DNA of 10,362 bases from Nitrospinaceae bacterium (GCA_012961055.1 DUAA01000272.1:1-10362); one strand, 5' to 3'. Counted from the stretch's first letter, positions 1 through 6,687 are shown. Program-made: numbers and translations. Notes: generated by a model not told the origin, from the sequence alone.

Positions 1-62
1 GTTCAAGACCCGTTCTCTCAATACGTCAACGCATAAAAAATCCGCTCATTTTTCACATGATC

Positions 63-87
63 CCCTGAAAAACAGGGTTTTTCAGGG
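63..87 (-). terminator. Strong hairpin after the arsM operon
   Basis: A perfect 11-bp inverted repeat (63-73 pairs with 77-87) surrounds a 3-nt loop. It starts 20 bases beyond the stop codon of the 92-aa CxxC protein. The A/T run lies inside the stem, and no separate U-tract follows on the minus strand, so it is not a textbook intrinsic terminator. Because the stem is symmetrical it could also serve a plus-strand gene ending left of the window. Placement and stem quality support a transcript end; direction is inferred. Confidence 0.65.
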
Positions 88-107
88 ACGACTAAAATGG
101 TTTCCAT

Positions 108-386
108 TTAATTTCCACGTTTCCTTCTGAATGATCCTTTTATCATGCGGTATGCCAAACGATCTCCTCCGTGAATAGAGGGAAGTCCAACGCGGTTTCC
201 ACAGTTTATGCAAGCCAAAACCTGGAGATCCGATTTGCTAGAAAAGGATTTTAAACGCGAAATAAAATCAGGCTCTTTAATCATATCGAGATAAAGCCTT
301 ATCAATTGTCCAGATCCTTTTTTCTTATACCGAACTATAAAAGTTCCGCACTGACTACATAAAATATCAATGGTTTGGCTTGCCAT
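108..386 (-). CDS. Small protein with two CxxC pairs (zinc-ribbon-like), coupled to arsM
   Basis: This 92-aa basic protein has Cys10/Cys13 (CSQC) and Cys59/Cys62 (CINC), each followed by Gly, as in a four-cysteine zinc ribbon. Between them lie a Lys/Gly-rich stretch and an Ile/Leu-rich segment (about residues 28-45). The tail is Arg/Lys-rich (SFRRKR). There is no signal peptide or membrane segment, so it should be cytoplasmic. The start ATG is 6 bases past the arsM stop, and its Shine-Dalgarno (AAGGA) overlaps that stop codon, which indicates translational coupling. Metal binding is inferred from the cysteine pattern. A role as an arsenic- or thiol-linked partner of ArsM is suggested only by the coupling. 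It could equally be a general nucleic-acid-binding ribbon. I cannot name the family. Confidence 0.8.
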   Translation of the reverse strand: MASQTIDILCSQCGTFIVRYKKKGSGQLIRLYLDMIKEPDFISRLKSFSSKSDLQVLACINCGNRVGLPSIHGGDRLAYRMIKGSFRRKRGN

Positions 387-392
387 TATTCC

Positions 393-1448
393 TTAGCAGC
401 AGGCACCATCTTTGTTTAAGGGGATACCTTCCGAGGCTTGAGGAGTAATGCAATCAAAGGGTCCGTAGTGTGTCGAGAAATCCCCAATTACATTGAAGTG
501 ATCGCTGAACCGAGTTTCGCTAAGCATCTTACTTGTATTACCACAAATGGGAATGGGAATTCCGGTCGGAAAGTAATGATGGTCATCAAGGGTGATGCCA
601 TGCGGAAACTCAGGAATACTACCGCTATAATAGGCCACATGGCCGAAGTTTTCGCAAAGGTCTTCAAAATCACATTTGAAGCTGCGTACGGTCATTGAGT
701 AAAAATCGATCATACCTGCCTTACGCTGAATATCTTCATTGTCGAGAGTGATGGGATTTTTGGATACAACTCGGTAGTCGAGGCAACCAGCCTTCCTCAT
801 CATTCGCCTAAAATCTTCTATATAAAGTGCTCCACCAAGGCATTCGCCCAATAAAACGTGGTCAGTTGTCAGAGACTCTGGCACACGCCGTCCGGTAAAA
901 ATATCTGAAAGATACATTTCACCACCGGGTTTCAGAACCCTAAAGATTTCACGAAATACACTCTCCTTATCCGGAGAAAGGTTGATTACGCAGTTGGAGA
1001 TGACAACATCCACGGAATTGTCCTCTAGGTCTGCCGAAGTCAGGTCTTCAATCCAGCCCCTGCGGAAATCAACATTAGGTTTTTCCAGATTTAGTTTTTG
1101 GGTATGGAAGTCAACATGTTTTCGGGCAACCTCTAACTGTTCCTCTGTCATGTCTATGCCGATGACCATCCCTGTAGGACCGACCACCTGTGCCAGCAGG
1201 TAACAATCACGTCCAGAACCACAACCGAGATCCACCACCGTTTTCCCGGTCAGGCTTGTAGGGAAAGTCGAAGCGCAACCATAAAATTTTGACTGTACCT
1301 CTTCATGTATATTCTTTAAGTAGGGACGTAAATATTCAGGCATCGAATCATCAGCACAACAAGCGCTGGTCTGAAGATCCTTGTTGGTTTTAAGAATTTT
1401 TCCGTAATAGTTCTGAACATCCTGAAGAATTTTGGAGCGGGTATTCAC
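393..1448 (-). CDS. arsM: Arsenite S-adenosylmethyltransferase ArsM
   Basis: ArsM transfers methyl groups from S-adenosylmethionine to As(III), giving methylated arsenicals; it is a cytoplasmic detoxification enzyme. I call GTG at 1448 as the start (351 aa) because AGGAG sits 7 bases upstream. An in-frame TTG at 1463 lies on the wrong side of that ribosome site. With residues counted from the TTG (subtract 5 for the GTG start), the SAM-binding motif is VVDLGCGSGRDCYLLA (76-91) and the acidic loop is GIDMTEEQL (102-110). The four cysteines known to matter in ArsM are all present: Cys35 in SACC, Cys63 in YGC, Cys158 in SNCV and Cys208 in GECL. The C-terminal ArsM signatures LDDHH, CGNT and MLSETRF are intact, and the protein ends in a Cys-Cys pair, an extra possible arsenic ligand. 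It heads a two-gene unit with the CxxC protein. No arsR or other ars gene is visible. Confidence 0.95.
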   Translation of the reverse strand: MNTRSKILQDVQNYYGKILKTNKDLQTSACCADDSMPEYLRPYLKNIHEEVQSKFYGCASTFPTSLTGKTVVDLGCGSGRDCYLLAQVVGPTGMVIGIDMTEEQLEVARKHVDFHTQKLNLEKPNVDFRRGWIEDLTSADLEDNSVDVVISNCVINLSPDKESVFREIFRVLKPGGEMYLSDIFTGRRVPESLTTDHVLLGECLGGALYIEDFRRMMRKAGCLDYRVVSKNPITLDNEDIQRKAGMIDFYSMTVRSFKCDFEDLCENFGHVAYYSGSIPEFPHGITLDDHHYFPTGIPIPICGNTSKMLSETRFSDHFNVIGDFSTHYGPFDCITPQASEGIPLNKDGACC

Positions 1449-1455
1449 TAATAAT

Positions 1456-1460
1456 CTCCT
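1456..1460 (-). promoter_or_regulatory. Ribosome binding site that fixes the arsM start
   Basis: On the minus strand AGGAG ends 7 bases before GTG (1446-1448). The longer TTG-started frame would place this site inside the coding sequence, so GTG is the better start. Confidence 0.75.
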
Positions 1461-1475
1461 CAAAATTTTGAGAGC

Positions 1476-1510
1476 AACAGGTCCTTGACAAGGTACTATA
1501 AAAACCTGTT
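1476..1510 (-). promoter_or_regulatory. Nested inverted repeat upstream of arsM, candidate operator
   Basis: The outer arms AACAGGT (1476-1482) and ACCTGTT (1504-1510) are perfectly complementary. They enclose an 11-bp odd palindrome, CCTTG-A-CAAGG (1483-1493). On the minus strand a possible -10 box (TATAGT) lies between the palindrome and the far arm. The position, 28-62 bases before the GTG start, suits an operator or an RNA leader hairpin. Regulator identity is unknown; ArsR-type control is only a guess from the gene downstream. Confidence 0.4.
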
Positions 1511-1548
1511 CTACAGAAATTCAGTCTATATTAAAACAAGGTTCATGA

Positions 1549-1979
1549 CTAGTTAGTAAGCAGTTTTTTGATAATTTTTAATAGTAATTGACACATGTTT
1601 TCATCTCGACGGTTGAACCTAAGCTCACACCCTTTAAGATGTACATAAAAAGTAGGTTTTTAAGTCTACCCTGCCCTGAATCACCGCCTGTAGCTTGGCC
1701 CTGGTGCAGTTAGGAACTATTTCCGTATATAATTTACCGTTTCGTTAGTAACCCGAAGACGATAGTTTTGCCGCTGGTTCCGCGACCTCTTTTCCCTCTA
1801 ACACCCGCCGGGCTCCAAAAAACTCTCATCGACTTCGATATCTCTCAAAAATGGGGATTCCGTTTCACATTCTTCAGCAATTCTTTTTCTTATTAGTAGT
1901 AAATACTTATTAACTGTATTGCGGTTCAAGCCTGTTAATTGAGCAACCTTGGTCGCCTATCTGGTAGATTATTCAAGTA
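1549..1979 (-). pseudogene. Decayed IS1595-family transposase
   Basis: Successive fragments in different minus-strand frames read as an IS1595-type transposase. A helix-turn-helix part, TKVAQLTGLNRNTVNKYL (from about 1953), leads into a block containing VDESF. After frameshifts comes VRGKRGRGTSGKTIVFGLL (from 1802), then NGKLYTEIVPNC and LQAVIQGRVDLK. The end is TFYVHLKGCELRFN, closing at a TAG at 1549-1551. Between VDLK and TFYVHLK about 50-60 residues typical of the family (the HSDGW and HINGIE blocks with the second and third catalytic positions) are missing. At least four frame breaks plus this deletion make it inactive. It lies upstream of arsM on the same strand. Family assignment is from remembered motifs, not a search. 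Confidence 0.8.
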
Positions 1980-1997
1980 CTGAGGAATTAGGTTTTT

Positions 1998-2020
1998 CCT
2001 TTGATTTATGTGACTTGCTA
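1998..2020. repeat. Possible terminal repeat of the IS1595 relic
   Basis: The minus-strand sequence AGCAAGTCACATAAATCAAAGG just upstream of the transposase start resembles the family's terminal repeats in having a CACATAAA core. Only a weak, degenerate partner is visible on the far side, near 1520-1540. The assignment is tentative. Confidence 0.3.
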
Positions 2021-2072
2021 CTATTACTAAAAATTCATAGGCATTGCATGAGTGGGTTGGTCTGGTTGTCTA

Positions 2073-2383
2073 CTAGGGCGTAATTCGGGGTTCTCCAAGG
2101 CGGGCTTGTTGTTTAGCGTTTCGCATTTGAGTCTGGATTTCTTTGCTAAGAAGAGGAACAGGTATTGGACTAAATTTGTATTGGTCTAGTGCTTGGAAAG
2201 GTGTCGATAAGTCTGAATCAATACTACTAGGCGAACAGGCTCGTCCTTGATTTTAAAAGGGGTATGGAATTTTAGAACTCCATTAAACTTTATATCCAGA
2301 GAATGGTCCTCGCCCATTTTGGCTTCTAGTAAGCCCAGGTCCCAACTCAATATCGATGTGTATCTTGTTCGGGAGGATAATGC
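2073..2383 (-). pseudogene. Possible broken gene of unknown family
   Basis: Two overlapping minus-strand open stretches, 2186-2383 and 2073-2252, are in different frames and neither has a good start. The first contains ILSWDLGLLEAKMGEDHSLD and KFNGVLKFHTPFKIK. The second contains DSDLSTPFQALDQYKFSPIP and KEIQTQMRNAKQQARLGEP. Both read like ordinary protein, and a single frameshift near 2250 would join them into roughly 100 residues. The IS1595 relic lies immediately beyond its 3' end. I do not recognise the family, and the open stretches could be chance. Confidence 0.3.
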
Positions 2384-2437
2384 ACTTTAATTAAAAATTA
2401 TTTATCATGAAATGAAAAAAAGTCCATTAGAACGCAG

Positions 2438-2644
2438 TCATTCAAATTCATTTTCTTCAAGAAGGTTTTCTTTGATTCCGCGTTCTATTATTTCATCGGC
2501 AAGGTCCCCATATCCGCCAGAATTATAGTCATTTACATTCTGTTCGTCAAAGTCATCAAAATAGATGGAATGATTGCCTTCGCACCAATTTCGTATGGAA
2601 TTACTAAACCTTAATACTTTTTGGACAGCTTCCAGTTTTTCCAT
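2438..2644 (-). CDS. Small acidic hypothetical protein
   Basis: This 68-aa ORF starts at ATG and has no clear Shine-Dalgarno sequence. It is acidic, with many Asp/Glu residues, a Tyr/Asp/Asn-rich centre (FDDFDEQNVNDYNSGGYGDL) and a Glu-rich end. It has one cysteine and no signal peptide or membrane helix. Its neighbours are a broken gene downstream and another small hypothetical ORF upstream. Composition and ATG start favour a real gene, but nothing identifies its function. Confidence 0.45.
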   Translation of the reverse strand: MEKLEAVQKVLRFSNSIRNWCEGNHSIYFDDFDEQNVNDYNSGGYGDLADEIIERGIKENLLEENEFE

Positions 2645-2703
2645 AATCTGAAATTTTTAGATTTTAGGGCACATTAATATTTGATGTGAAGAGAAACATA
2701 GAA

Positions 2704-2928
2704 TTAATTTAAGGCCAGTAATATTCTTTTATCAGTAGAAAATGTTTGTGTAAGGTAGGGGTAATTAGAACCAGAGCTTTTGGAAATTTTCAACCCGTCT
2801 CTTAGCCGTAGAACTTCTTTAAGGGTAAGAGGCCTAGTTTTTATTCTAGAAGAATGATTTTGAATAAAAAATTTCGCTGAGGTGCCCATTTTCTTATCGA
2901 TTTTAGTTACTATTTCAATTAGATGCAA
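2704..2928 (-). CDS. Small basic hypothetical protein
   Basis: The 74-residue reading uses a TTG start. A start at the in-frame ATG 2887-2889 (61 aa, beginning MGTSAKFF) is also possible, and neither has a convincing ribosome site. The frame stays open further upstream without an ATG, so this may be the tail of a degraded longer gene. The protein is Lys/Arg-rich, with the segment TRPLTLKEVLRLRDGLKI in the middle. No motif is recognised. It lies between the other small ORF and the pentapeptide gene, all on the minus strand. Confidence 0.35.
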   Translation of the reverse strand: MHLIEIVTKIDKKMGTSAKFFIQNHSSRIKTRPLTLKEVLRLRDGLKISKSSGSNYPYLTQTFSTDKRILLALN

Positions 2929-3009
2929 AAATTTCTTGAAAGCCTTAAGAATTTTATTTAGAAATAGTACAAATATTAAAAATAATTAGCAAGATCTGAT
3001 AAGGGAAGA

Positions 3010-3047
3010 GCGGGTTTATTTTTTGGCCTCGTTAACAGTTTACCCGC
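3010..3047 (-). terminator. Weak inverted repeat downstream of the pentapeptide gene
   Basis: GCGGGT (3010-3015) and ACCCGC (3042-3047) pair across a 26-nt loop, about 30 bases past the stop. The stem is short and the loop is large, so it is only a possible transcript end. Confidence 0.25.
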
Positions 3048-3079
3048 CTATTTCTCGCTAAAACAGAGCAAATATGGAG

Positions 3080-4660
3080 CTACCTCTTGAAACCGATTGC
3101 ACCTTTAAACTGTGCATCTATGGTATCGGCAAAATCTATAATGGTTCCTGTCATATCTGCATCGATGAACAGACCATCACCCATTTTAGCGCCTGTCAAA
3201 TTGGCAGAGTTTAAATTTGCTTTAGAGAAGTCTGCATGTTCCAAATCAGCTCTTCGCAAATCCACATTTTTCAAATTTGCATTTTTTAAGTTGGATTTTC
3301 TCAATTTAACCCCTGCCATATCAGCACCTTCCAAGTTGGCCTCGTTCACTGTGGCTTTTTGAATATTGGCTCCTATCAAAAAAGTGTTTTTTAAGTTGGC
3401 ATTTGTCAAAATGGCCTCGGTAAGGTTTGCCCGGCTTAGATCTGCTCCTTCCAGATTGGCTGAACTTAAATCAGCTCCAATAAGGTTGGCCCCGCTCAAA
3501 TCTGCCTGGGTCAAATCAACTTTTTCCAGTTTAGCTTTGGTCATTTTTGCGCCACTCAATTTTGCGCCATTTAATTTTGCCTGGTTTAATTTGACGCGGT
3601 CTAAATTTGCTCCATTCAATTTTGTTCCAACCAGATTTGCACCGGTAAGATCTGCGAGATTTAAGTCAGCTTCAGATAAATCGCTATCTTTCAGATCTAC
3701 TCTTCTTAGGATTGCCCCATTTAATTTTGATCGCCCCAAAGAAGCATTATGAAATTTAGCGTCAGTGAGATCGGCTCCAGTGATGTCTGCCCGAAGAAGA
3801 TGGGCGTCTATAAATTTTCCTCCTGCGAGTTTTGCACCCTTGATCAAGGCACGGTTGAGATTGGCATTTGTGAAATTAGCTTCAAAAAAGACCCCCATGC
3901 TCATTCGGGAATCTGTAAGATCAGCACCTTCAAAATTCGCACTATTAAACCGGGCCCGACTCAAATCACTTTCAATGATTTTGGCATCCTGCAGATTTGC
4001 TCGTGAAAAATCAGAACTGCTGAAATCAGTTTCAGTGAGGTTACATTTGACCAATTTGGTTTCCATACACTTAGCTTTTCTGAAATTAGCTCTCTCCAAG
4101 TTGGATTCGCTGAAATTGGTTCCCAGGAGTTTGGCGCCTTGTAAGTTTGCAGATTCCATATTGGCGTTAGTCATCACTCCTTCGAGACAACTGATATTTT
4201 CAAGATTTGCATTGCTGAGGTTGGCATGATCCAAGTTGGCTTGGTCTAGATTCGAATCCATGAGTTCGCAGTTGGAAAAATTGGTATCGGCTAGATTTGT
4301 ATTTCTCAGGCTGATACCGAGGAATTTAAGTTCTGACAGGTCCAGCCCTGATAGATCTTTTCCTTCAAAAACAGTTTCTACGCTGGGTTCTTCTCTTTCA
4401 TCATCATTTATTTGCTCCTTTTCTTCCAGTTGTTCATCCTGCTCAGAGGTTTCTCCTTCTTCGGTAATTTCTTCGTCAGACGCTTCTTCGGTAATTTCTT
4501 CGTCAGACGCTTCTTCGGTAATTTCTTCGTCAGAAGCTTCTTCCGCAATCTCTTCGTTTGGCTCGTCTATGAACTCATCTTCTTCAGCCTCCCGAGCGGC
4601 AAGCAGTTCTGCATATGCTTCCAAATTCTCTTCAATTTCTTCTCTTGTAAAATCAGCCAT
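3080..4660 (-). CDS. Large pentapeptide-repeat protein with acidic repeat head
   Basis: The 526-aa protein starts at ATG with a good ribosome site (AGGAAGGA). Residues 1-95 are very acidic, with a helical-looking start and a 9-residue tandem repeat (SDEEITEEA, about 40-68). From Phe98 to residue 522 it consists of 85 consecutive A(D/N)LXX-type pentapeptides with no change of register (for example LSGAN LIGAD LSSAN), and it ends in GFKR. Four pentapeptides make one coil of a right-handed quadrilateral beta-helix, so about 21 coils, a rod near 100 angstroms, are expected. There is no signal peptide or membrane span, so it is probably cytoplasmic. Known family members of about 200 residues (Qnr, MfpA) mimic DNA and bind gyrase. 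This protein is more than twice that length, and its function is unknown. Gln/Lys/Asn replace the usual Asp/Asn in parts of the C-terminal half. Confidence 0.93.
   Translation of the reverse strand: MADFTREEIEENLEAYAELLAAREAEEDEFIDEPNEEIAEEASDEEITEEASDEEITEEASDEEITEEGETSEQDEQLEEKEQINDDEREEPSVETVFEGKDLSGLDLSELKFLGISLRNTNLADTNFSNCELMDSNLDQANLDHANLSNANLENISCLEGVMTNANMESANLQGAKLLGTNFSESNLERANFRKAKCMETKLVKCNLTETDFSSSDFSRANLQDAKIIESDLSRARFNSANFEGADLTDSRMSMGVFFEANFTNANLNRALIKGAKLAGGKFIDAHLLRADITGADLTDAKFHNASLGRSKLNGAILRRVDLKDSDLSEADLNLADLTGANLVGTKLNGANLDRVKLNQAKLNGAKLSGAKMTKAKLEKVDLTQADLSGANLIGADLSSANLEGADLSRANLTEAILTNANLKNTFLIGANIQKATVNEANLEGADMAGVKLRKSNLKNANLKNVDLRRADLEHADFSKANLNSANLTGAKMGDGLFIDADMTGTIIDFADTIDAQFKGAIGFKR
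4456..4563. repeat. 27-bp tandem repeat inside the pentapeptide gene
   Basis: Four 27-bp units start at 4456, 4483, 4510 and 4537. The first two are identical, the third differs at one base, and the fourth has diverged. In frame each encodes nine residues of the acidic head (SDEEITEEA-like). The identical copies point to recent slippage or duplication. Because 27 is a multiple of three, copy-number change would keep the frame. Confidence 0.9.
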
Positions 4661-4975
4661 TTAATCCTTCCTGAAATTATCAAAGATGGTCCAGTGGGTA
4701 CGCTCAAGGAGGCGCGATATTTTAAAGGTCCACCAATTAGTGCAGAAAAATGAATCCGCCTTTTCCATTCATTGTAAAACAATGAAGCTATCGCAGCTTG
4801 GTCTGGAACGCAAGCCTGAACCGTCCATTTTTGAAAATTCTTTAGGGTCTAATGGCGGATTACTCATTTATCTGAGTCCAGGGGCTATTTTTGTGTAGAA
4901 AGTGAGCTTTAGGATCGAGATAATAATATTTAGTTTCTGATATTCTTTAAGTCGGCTCTTTTATGAAAGTTATTC
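4661..4975. other. Divergent intergenic region between the pentapeptide and DCC genes
   Basis: This 315-base gap lies between divergently transcribed genes, so it should hold both promoters; no clear -35/-10 pair can be assigned. It contains a spaced imperfect inverted repeat: AATGAATCCGCC (4749-4760) against GGCGGATTACTCATT (4854-4868, with three extra bases). A small CATTG/CAATG hairpin sits between the arms. A 70-codon plus-strand frame (4686-4898) has no motif or ribosome site and is not called. Confidence 0.5.
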
Positions 4976-5350
4976 ATGGAAAGCATTCCCATTAAAAAAT
5001 TCAAAAAGCCAGTTTTAATCTACGATGGAGATTGCGAGTTTTGCCGCTTATGGATAGCTCGCTGTAGCAGTCTAACAAAGGATGAGGTGGATTACTGCTC
5101 TTCTCAGGATGTAGGAAAAGATTATCCCGAAATTTCTCTTGAACTCTTTAAGTCTTCTGTCTATTTCGTTGATTCGGAGGGAGACTTCTGCTCGGGAGCA
5201 CAAGCTGTTTTTAAAACTGTGGCATTTATACCGGGTGGAAATTGGTTTCTCCTAGCTTATAAGAGAGTACCGGGGTTTGCTTCGATTTCAGAATGGAGCT
5301 ATAGGCAGGTTGCAAAAAATCGAAAAATATTTAGCATTCTCACCCCGTGA
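4976..5350 (+). CDS. DCC-family (DUF393) thiol-disulfide protein
   Basis: This 124-aa protein carries the family's defining motif early, YDGDCEFC (residues 16-23), with the redox pair Cys20/Cys23 after a hydrophobic strand (PVLIY). This is a thioredoxin-like arrangement. The C-terminal part also fits: a Gly-Gly-Asn-Trp turn, the segment VPGFASISEWSYRQVAKNR and a short basic end. Length is normal for single-domain members. DCC proteins are predicted thiol-disulfide oxidoreductases; substrates are mostly unknown. There is no signal peptide, so it is cytoplasmic or membrane-associated. The ribosome site is weak (GAAAG). It stands alone, with long gaps on both sides, and nothing links it to the HTH-metallohydrolase gene except strand. 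Confidence 0.88.
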   Translation: MESIPIKKFKKPVLIYDGDCEFCRLWIARCSSLTKDEVDYCSSQDVGKDYPEISLELFKSSVYFVDSEGDFCSGAQAVFKTVAFIPGGNWFLLAYKRVPGFASISEWSYRQVAKNRKIFSILTP

Positions 5351-5698
5351 ATTTTGGGTAGTTCACTATAATTTCTTATCTGAATTCTAACCTAGCCTGC
5401 ATTTGTCTTTCTCCTAGGGCTGCTTTATTTGGTTGCTTTTTTTGAAAGCATGTACGAACACGGTATTGCTAACCAGTCCGTATTAGAATTGGCATTATTA
5501 CTTCGATAGGGAACAGAAGTATCTATGGAAGTTTTTATTCAGAATCCGGGGTTTTTTAATATTAGGAAGTATGGTGAAAGAAGGAATGATAATGCTTTAT
5601 GTGTTTTCCTCTACAGAGCACTTTGAATAGAAAACAGAATGATGGAAAACAGTTAAGTCTCTTGCGAATTTTAGCATAATATTTCAAAAGGAGGTTTT
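5351..5698. other. Gene-free stretch before the HTH-metallohydrolase gene
   Basis: These 348 bases contain no supported gene. A 33-codon plus-strand frame (from about 5525) has no motif. The 3' end must carry the promoter of the next gene. A TAATAT box near 5677 with TTAAGT about 18 bases upstream is a possible but weak sigma-70 site. No terminator hairpin is evident after the DCC gene. Confidence 0.4.
5689..5694 (+). promoter_or_regulatory. Consensus Shine-Dalgarno of the HTH-metallohydrolase gene
   Basis: A full AGGAGG lies 4 bases before ATG 5699. It is the strongest ribosome site in the window and fixes the start so that the HTH domain is included in the protein. Confidence 0.85.
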
Positions 5699-6535
5699 AT
5701 GGCGGGTTCTTTGGAAGATGAACTAGGTGATATACTGGAAAAATCTAGGGACGGGAAAGGCTGGACTCAGTCTGATCTCGCACGCGCCTCAGGGATCAAA
5801 GCGAGTGATGTTTACCGGATGGAACGCTATGAGTTTGTGCCAGACGAGAACATTTTGCAAAACCTTGCGGAAGCACTTGATTTGCATGCACCATCTTTAA
5901 TTGCTATTGCAAAAGGCAGATGGGTTCCCCAACCGATAGAGCCAGACCCCAGTCCCTTTGATATTGTTTGTCTGGATTTGTTTGTAGGGACCTATCCTGT
6001 TAAATGTTATCTGCTGACATGTAAGGCCACGAAAGCCACTGCCGTGATTGATACAGGAGGAAACCCAGAAGCCGTTATTAAGAAAACCAAAGAGTTGAAT
6101 CTTCAGCTGGAAAAAATACTTTTAACGCATGCCCATTTTGACCATGCAGGGGGATTAGAGCTTCTGGATAAAACCTTCCACTGCCCTACATGGATTGATA
6201 AAAGAGAACCTTGCCCTTCTGGCAGCCGTGATTTACGGTTTTTGGAAGATGGTGAAATGATAAAACTGGGGAATTTAAATATAGAAGTTCTATTTACACC
6301 GGGCCATACGTCAGGTGGTATTTCCTATAAAGTTCATGATTCGGTTTTTTCTGGTGATGCTATTTTTGCAGGGTCCATGGGACGAGCCAATTCCTCTTGG
6401 CCTGAATTGTACAGCTCCATCACTCAAAAACTTTTGACCTTGCCAGACCACACGCGTTTATTTCCTGGCCATGGTCCTGCCACTACCGTTGGTGAAGAAA
6501 AACGTAACAACCCCTTTTTCTGCCGCACGGCGTAA
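5699..6535 (+). CDS. XRE-type HTH fused to a glyoxalase-II-like metallo-beta-lactamase fold
   Basis: Two domains lie in 278 aa. Residues about 8-66 form a Cro/C1-type helix-turn-helix (GWTQSDLARASGIKASDVYR, then an LAEALDL helix). After a Pro-rich linker (about 76-86) comes a metallo-beta-lactamase domain: THAHFDHAGG with ligands His144, His146, Asp148 and His149, GHTSGG with His203, SGDAIF with Asp220, and FPGHGP with His258. The spacing and the ending TTVGEEKRNNPF match glyoxalase-II-like hydrolases, which cleave thioesters such as S-lactoylglutathione or act on persulfides. All expected metal ligands are present, so activity is likely; the substrate is unknown. The consensus ribosome site shows the HTH belongs to the protein. 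The HTH may bind DNA, making the protein a ligand-responsive or autoregulating enzyme, or it may be a structural relic. No signal peptide. Confidence 0.92.
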   Translation: MAGSLEDELGDILEKSRDGKGWTQSDLARASGIKASDVYRMERYEFVPDENILQNLAEALDLHAPSLIAIAKGRWVPQPIEPDPSPFDIVCLDLFVGTYPVKCYLLTCKATKATAVIDTGGNPEAVIKKTKELNLQLEKILLTHAHFDHAGGLELLDKTFHCPTWIDKREPCPSGSRDLRFLEDGEMIKLGNLNIEVLFTPGHTSGGISYKVHDSVFSGDAIFAGSMGRANSSWPELYSSITQKLLTLPDHTRLFPGHGPATTVGEEKRNNPFFCRTA

Positions 6536-6687
6536 CCTGTCGGGCACTGTAGGCCATGGCAATAATACTATTATTTAAGTAATTCTCTCAATTCCTCTTT
6601 GTATGAAGATGGGATGATCTCTGGCTAAATCTCTCTCACTCTCTTCCCAGGGCTTGTAAATCTTATAATTGGGAATATATTTCAGGT

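Noticed and set aside
1..36. Possible C-terminal tail of a plus-strand gene entering from the left (frame 1 ends at TAA 34-36)
   Set aside because: Only 11 codons are visible, and the other two plus-strand frames are also open over this stretch, so no frame can be preferred.
3080..4660. Assignment of the pentapeptide protein as a quinolone-resistance Qnr protein
   Set aside because: It is more than twice the length, has an acidic repeat head and lacks the Qnr layout; the shared fold alone does not support that function.
3087..4753. Long plus-strand frames opposite the pentapeptide gene
   Set aside because: They are antisense images of the repetitive A(D/N)LXX coding sequence and show no independent motif or ribosome site.
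4686..4898. 70-codon plus-strand frame in the divergent intergenic region
   Set aside because: No ribosome site or recognisable motif; it overlaps the region that must hold the promoters.
6561..6575. AATAATA-C-TATTATT palindrome between the metallohydrolase and SDR genes
   Set aside because: Entirely A/T, so the stem would be very weak; such palindromes are common by chance in AT-rich spacers.
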